The notes beneath the pieces are model-generated. The model did no database searches. It saw only the letters and a list, made by a program, of their open reading frames with translations, and was not told where the DNA came from. This document shows, one piece after another, positions 60,830-64,000 of a stretch of 64,000 bases of DNA; the first letter of the stretch is position 1; every line of letters starts with the position of its first letter. The translations under genes and the position numbers were made by a program. The stretch is taken from assembly GCF_019711515.1 (NCBI RefSeq), contig NZ_JAIGNO010000001.1:1-64000 (forward strand), read 5' to 3'. The DNA is from Qipengyuania qiaonensis. Lineage in GTDB: Bacteria; Pseudomonadota; Alphaproteobacteria; Sphingomonadales; Sphingomonadaceae.

Positions 60830-61831
60830 ATGACGAAGCTCATCTATGTCGACGACGACCTGCCCGGGATCACGCGCAAGGGCTCCGGTAAGGGATGGGC
60901 CTATTACGATCCCAAAGGCAAACTGATCACCGACCCGGAAGAGAGAAACCGGCTGAACGCCATAGCGTTGCCGCCAGCCTACAGCGACGCCTGGTTCTGC
61001 CCCGCACCCAATGGCCATATTCTGGCAACCGGGATCGATGCGAAAGGGCGTAAGCAATATCGATACCATCCCGGCTTCCGCATGGAACGCGAAGGTGAGA
61101 AATTCGATAATTGCGTCACTTTCGGCAGTCTCCTTCCCTTGGTGCGCAAACGTGTCGAACAGAATCTGCGCGGTCGCAATCTCACTCGCGAACGCGCCGT
61201 GGCAAGCGTTGTTCGCCTGCTGGATCTGGGGGCGGTGCGCGTCGGAAACGAAGGTTATGCGAAGGCGAGCAAGAGTTTCGGCGCGACCACGCTCCGCAAA
61301 CGTCATGCACAGCTAACGGGCAAGACCCTGAGGCTGAGCTACCGAGGCAAGGGCGGGAAGCTGCGCGAGGTTACGCTGTCCGACGGCAGTCTGGCCCGGA
61401 TGGTCCGCAAGATGCAGGACCTGCCGGGCCAGCATCTGTTCAAGTATATCGACGATCGCGATGAACTGCATGCCGTGGGATCGAGCGATGTGAACGAATA
61501 CCTGCGCGAGACTATGGGGCAGGATTTCACAGCCAAGAATTTTCGGACCTGGCATGCCAGCGTAAAGGCGCTGTCCTGCCTGCGGGAAGGCGAAGGGAAG
61601 CTGCCGATGAAGGTGGTGCTCCAATGCGTTGCCGATCACCTCGGCAACACCCCCGCGGTGACTCGAAAAAGCTACATTCATCCGGCCGTTTTCGGTCTGC
61701 TGGAAGATCAAATGCGCTGGCGAGAGGAACTGCGCCTGCCGCGTGCAACGCGCTGGCTGACACGTGAGGAGCGGGGGCTGATCGATCTCCTGCAGGACAG
61801 TCCCAGCGCCAGCAGTCTTCTCGCCGCCTGA
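60830..61831 (+). CDS. DNA topoisomerase IB (bacterial, poxvirus-like)
   Basis: This is a 333-residue type IB topoisomerase that relaxes supercoils via a 3'-phosphotyrosine. Visible landmarks are GHILATGIDAKGRKQYRYHP, LGAVRVGNEGYAK (catalytic Arg), TLRLSYRGKGGK (catalytic Lys), KNFRTWHASVKAL (Arg and His) and RKSYIHPAV with Tyr282 as nucleophile. The ATG at 60830 starts TKLIYVDDDLPGITR. Divergent from yghU. Confidence 0.93.
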   Translation: MTKLIYVDDDLPGITRKGSGKGWAYYDPKGKLITDPEERNRLNAIALPPAYSDAWFCPAPNGHILATGIDAKGRKQYRYHPGFRMEREGEKFDNCVTFGSLLPLVRKRVEQNLRGRNLTRERAVASVVRLLDLGAVRVGNEGYAKASKSFGATTLRKRHAQLTGKTLRLSYRGKGGKLREVTLSDGSLARMVRKMQDLPGQHLFKYIDDRDELHAVGSSDVNEYLRETMGQDFTAKNFRTWHASVKALSCLREGEGKLPMKVVLQCVADHLGNTPAVTRKSYIHPAVFGLLEDQMRWREELRLPRATRWLTREERGLIDLLQDSPSASSLLAA

Positions 61832-61843
61832 GCGGACTATTCC

Positions 61844-61869
61844 GGAATCGTTTCATGATTTCGGTCGTT
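61844..61869 (+). promoter_or_regulatory. candidate EcfG general-stress promoter
   Basis: GGAAT (61844-61848), a 17-base spacer and CGTT (61866-61869) match the alphaproteobacterial EcfG pattern GGAAC-N16/17-CGTT with one change in the -35. It lies about 100 bases before an HWE/HisKA_2 kinase gene. Confidence 0.4.
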
Positions 61870-61881
61870 TGCGCTAAGGGG

Positions 61882-61922
61882 GCAAAAGCGATGGTGCGGA
61901 GCCATCGATGGTTCGCTTTTGC
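61882..61922 (+). terminator. hairpin between topoisomerase and kinase genes
   Basis: GCAAAAGCGA (61882-61891) pairs with TCGCTTTTGC (61913-61922); an inner stem ATGG/CCAT closes the loop. A run of T lies within the 3' arm rather than after it. It could end topoisomerase transcripts or shape the kinase leader. Confidence 0.45.
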
Positions 61923-61969
61923 ATTGGGGTCGTTTGCGGGCATTCATACTCCGCCGGAGGGTTGAGGTT

Positions 61970-62986
61970 ATGTACCGCCTCGCCAGTTTCGATGTCAGCC
62001 GGCAGTTCGTTACCCGGCGGGGGAAGCTGATTGCCCAGATAACTTTCGGTGCGCTCTGCAGTGTATCGATGATCGGGTTGCGTACCCTGTTCGACATTTG
62101 GGCTCCGCTTTCCGGGCCTTTCGCGCTGATCTACCCCACCATTCTTCTGGCGACTCTATATGGCCACTGGATAGCAGGCCTCGCGGCGTTCGGCGTGACC
62201 TTTGCGTGGGCATGGTTTTTCGTACTGCCGATGCCCTCTTCGTTCTTTTTCTCCGATCCCACCGATCCGCCACGCGTGGTTCTCAATGCGATTTGCGCGT
62301 TGATCGTTCTGATTTTCGCCGAGGCTTTCCGCCGCGCAGCGCATACGACGATGAATGAGATTAGCGAGCGGGCCGATCGCCGGCTTACCTTGCTTGCGGA
62401 TCTGGAACACCGGACCAAGAACAATTTCGCGCTGGTTGCGAGCATGCTGGAACTGCAAAAGCGGCGCATCCCGCAGCGGGAACTGCACGCACCGCTGGAT
62501 GATGCCGTCGGCCGGGTGAGAACCTTTGCCGATGCCTACACGGCACTGGCGCTGGAACAGTCCGACGACCCCAGCGTCGAAATGAAGCCCTATCTGGATT
62601 ACCTGCTCAATCGCGTCGAAGCGTCCAGTCTTCCGCCTTCGGTCAGGCTCTTCCGCGAGATCGACATCGCGACGCTCAGTCGCAAAGAAGCCGTCGCCAT
62701 CGGCCTCTATCTCAACGAAGCGGTTTCCAACGCCTGCAAATATGCATTCCCCAACGATCGCAGCGGAACGATCGCCGTGTTCTTCCATGTTCGTGAAGGC
62801 GCATGGCGGTTCACCATCGAGGATGACGGCATCGGTGATGACGCTGTGTCTAGTCCGGGCGGCGGGCTGGGTAGTCAGCTTCTCATGGCCTTTGCCGCTC
62901 AGGCCGAAGCTACGCACCACGCGGGGCCCGTTCTGAACGGCTATCGTACGGAAATGCGCAAGGCGCATTTCGCGGAGCTTGCCTAA
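61970..62986 (+). CDS. HisKA_2/HWE-type sensor histidine kinase with DUF4118 membrane domain
   Basis: This is a 338-residue kinase. Membrane segments at about residues 25-125 form a KdpD-like DUF4118 sensor (FALIYPTILLATLYGHWIAG). The HisKA_2 domain has H147 in LEHRTKNNFALVASML, and the HATPase part reads AVAIGLYLNEAVSNACKYAF. Kinases of this class often feed the PhyR/EcfG general stress response. GGAGGG precedes the ATG at 61970. No cognate receiver gene is next to it. Confidence 0.87.
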   Translation: MYRLASFDVSRQFVTRRGKLIAQITFGALCSVSMIGLRTLFDIWAPLSGPFALIYPTILLATLYGHWIAGLAAFGVTFAWAWFFVLPMPSSFFFSDPTDPPRVVLNAICALIVLIFAEAFRRAAHTTMNEISERADRRLTLLADLEHRTKNNFALVASMLELQKRRIPQRELHAPLDDAVGRVRTFADAYTALALEQSDDPSVEMKPYLDYLLNRVEASSLPPSVRLFREIDIATLSRKEAVAIGLYLNEAVSNACKYAFPNDRSGTIAVFFHVREGAWRFTIEDDGIGDDAVSSPGGGLGSQLLMAFAAQAEATHHAGPVLNGYRTEMRKAHFAELA

Positions 62987-63014
62987 AGTAGCCTAAAAGG
63001 ATACCGCGCCGGTT

Positions 63015-64000
63015 ATGCATCTGGCCGGTGTCAAGATTCGGCAATGGCGCGAAGCCCAGAATCCGCCGCTCAGCGCCGACGAGTTCGGTGCACGCTACGG
63101 CATGCCCGGTCCTTGGCCCAGCAGGACCGTCTACGGCTGGGAATCGAAGGGAAAGATCGCCCGTGCCTCGGTCCAGAAGCGCCTTGCGGAACTGGGCATT
63201 TGCGAACCCGCGGACTGGCTCGAACCCGCTCCGGCAGCATCCGACAAGAAAGGTTCCGCCACTATGAGCGGCAGCGATACCCATGCCTTCTACGATCTGC
63301 ACACCCATGGCTTTGTACGGGTCGCCACGAGTACGCCGAAGGTGCGTACAGCCGATATCGCCTATAATGCAGAGGGCATTATCGAGCAGGCGCGCATGGC
63401 CGATGCGCAACATGTGGATTTGCTCGTTTATCCCGAGCTGTCCTTGTCTTCCTACGCGCTCGACGATCTGCATTTGCAATCGGCCCTGCTCGATGGAGTG
63501 GAGGCGCAGGTCGATGTGATCGTCGAGGCGTCGTGCGAACTGTCGCCGGTACTCGTTTTCGGAGCGCCGCTGCGGCGCAATGGACGTATCTACAATTGTG
63601 CGCTGGTCGTAACCCGGGGCGAGTTGCTCGGCGTGATACCCAAGAGCTACCTGCCGAATTACCGCGAATATTACGAGAAGCGCTGGTTCGCCCATGGCCG
63701 CGAATGCGTCGGGCTGACTATCCGCTGCGGCGAGCGCGAGGTGCCTTTCGGCACCGACCTGATTTTCTCGGCCGGCAACTTGCCGGGTTTCATTTTCGGG
63801 ATCGAAATCTGCGAGGACTTCTGGTCGCCCAATCCTCCGGGCACCATGGCGGCGCTGGCGGGGGCGACGATTCTCCTCAACCTCTCTGCCTCGAACATCA
63901 CCATCGGCAAGTCGGACGAGCGCCATTTGCTCAGCCGGGCGAGTTCGAGCCGTTCGATCTGTGCTTATGCCTATTCCGCCAGCGGCCATGGCGAAAGCAC
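63015..64000 (+). CDS. nadE: glutamine-dependent NAD+ synthetase (5' part), fused or preceded in frame by an HTH-like domain
   Basis: The frame is open from ATG 63015 to the window end. From the internal ATG at 63264 it encodes a glutaminase domain of NAD+ synthetase, with catalytic Glu58 (VYPELSL), Lys127 (VIPKSYLP) and Cys183 (GIEICEDFW) counted from that ATG. The preceding 83 codons (HLAGVKIRQWREAQNPPLSA, then RTVYGWESKGKIARASVQKR) look like a short Xre-type helix-turn-helix and have no stop before 63264. AAAAGGA precedes 63015; the site before 63264 is weak. The gene is cut by the window edge, so the synthetase domain is not seen. Confidence 0.8.
   Translation, partial: MHLAGVKIRQWREAQNPPLSADEFGARYGMPGPWPSRTVYGWESKGKIARASVQKRLAELGICEPADWLEPAPAASDKKGSATMSGSDTHAFYDLHTHGFVRVATSTPKVRTADIAYNAEGIIEQARMADAQHVDLLVYPELSLSSYALDDLHLQSALLDGVEAQVDVIVEASCELSPVLVFGAPLRRNGRIYNCALVVTRGELLGVIPKSYLPNYREYYEKRWFAHGRECVGLTIRCGEREVPFGTDLIFSAGNLPGFIFGIEICEDFWSPNPPGTMAALAGATILLNLSASNITIGKSDERHLLSRASSSRSICAYAYSASGHGES

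Overview
The window is GC-rich bacterial chromosome. It almost certainly comes from an alphaproteobacterium of the order Sphingomonadales, most like Erythrobacteraceae. This is inferred from gene content and style: a CckA-type cell-cycle kinase, an alphaproteobacterial LexA box (GTTC-N7-GTTC) before recA, an HWE/HisKA_2-type kinase, frequent ATGA stop/start overlaps, and a CTCAnCCTGAGCCTGTCGAA palindromic repeat. No rRNA, CRISPR array or complete mobile element is visible. One tRNA (Gln, TTG anticodon) is present.

Layout. (1) 1-2.1 kb is accessory: an AT-rich two-TM SLATT-like gene, then a gene broken by a 19-bp tandem duplication and carrying a REP-like palindrome. (2) 2.1-3.7 kb holds two divergent LuxR/FixJ-type regulators. 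(3) 3.7-16.9 kb is housekeeping and envelope: rlpA-like, argG, an acyltransferase, a cyclopropane synthase-like enzyme, a three-gene SDR/cytochrome b/molybdopterin oxidoreductase operon, two tandem glycine-zipper paralogues, MOSC, a BAAT-type hydrolase and rlmN. (4) 17-24 kb: a beta-barrel protein, a GreA/GreB factor, a lytic transglycosylase, dapA, an aspartoacylase-like gene, smpB. (5) 23.6-38.8 kb: a DUF2062 protein and cckA, recA, a GST, a nucleotide-sugar epimerase, a methyltransferase, alaS, a CPA2 antiporter, a GNAT-nitrilase fusion and icd. (6) 38.9-49.8 kb is the most unusual part. It is a compact locus that looks like a polysaccharide synthesis and export machine: a BcsB-like protein, a cellulose-synthase-like GT2 with an N-terminal MshEN-like domain, a polytopic membrane protein, a response regulator with a degenerate GGDEF domain, an outer-membrane barrel, a convergent Tat-type GH113-like hydrolase and a divergent hybrid kinase with a terminal Hpt domain. 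(7) 49.8-56.3 kb: a TetR-controlled RND efflux operon. (8) 56.4-64 kb: moaC-moeA, a thiolase-like protein, tRNA-Gln, a YghU-type GST, topoisomerase IB, an HWE/HisKA_2 kinase, and the 5' part of a glutamine-dependent NAD+ synthetase whose frame continues upstream into a helix-turn-helix-like domain.

How parts work together. In the 40-47 kb locus the kinase, receiver and MshEN/GGDEF-like modules suggest exopolysaccharide output controlled by phosphorelay and cyclic-di-GMP. The GT2 would polymerise, the BcsB-like protein would guide the chain in the periplasm, the barrel would export it and the hydrolase would trim it. This is inference from domain content and gene order. All assignments are by reading; no database search was run.
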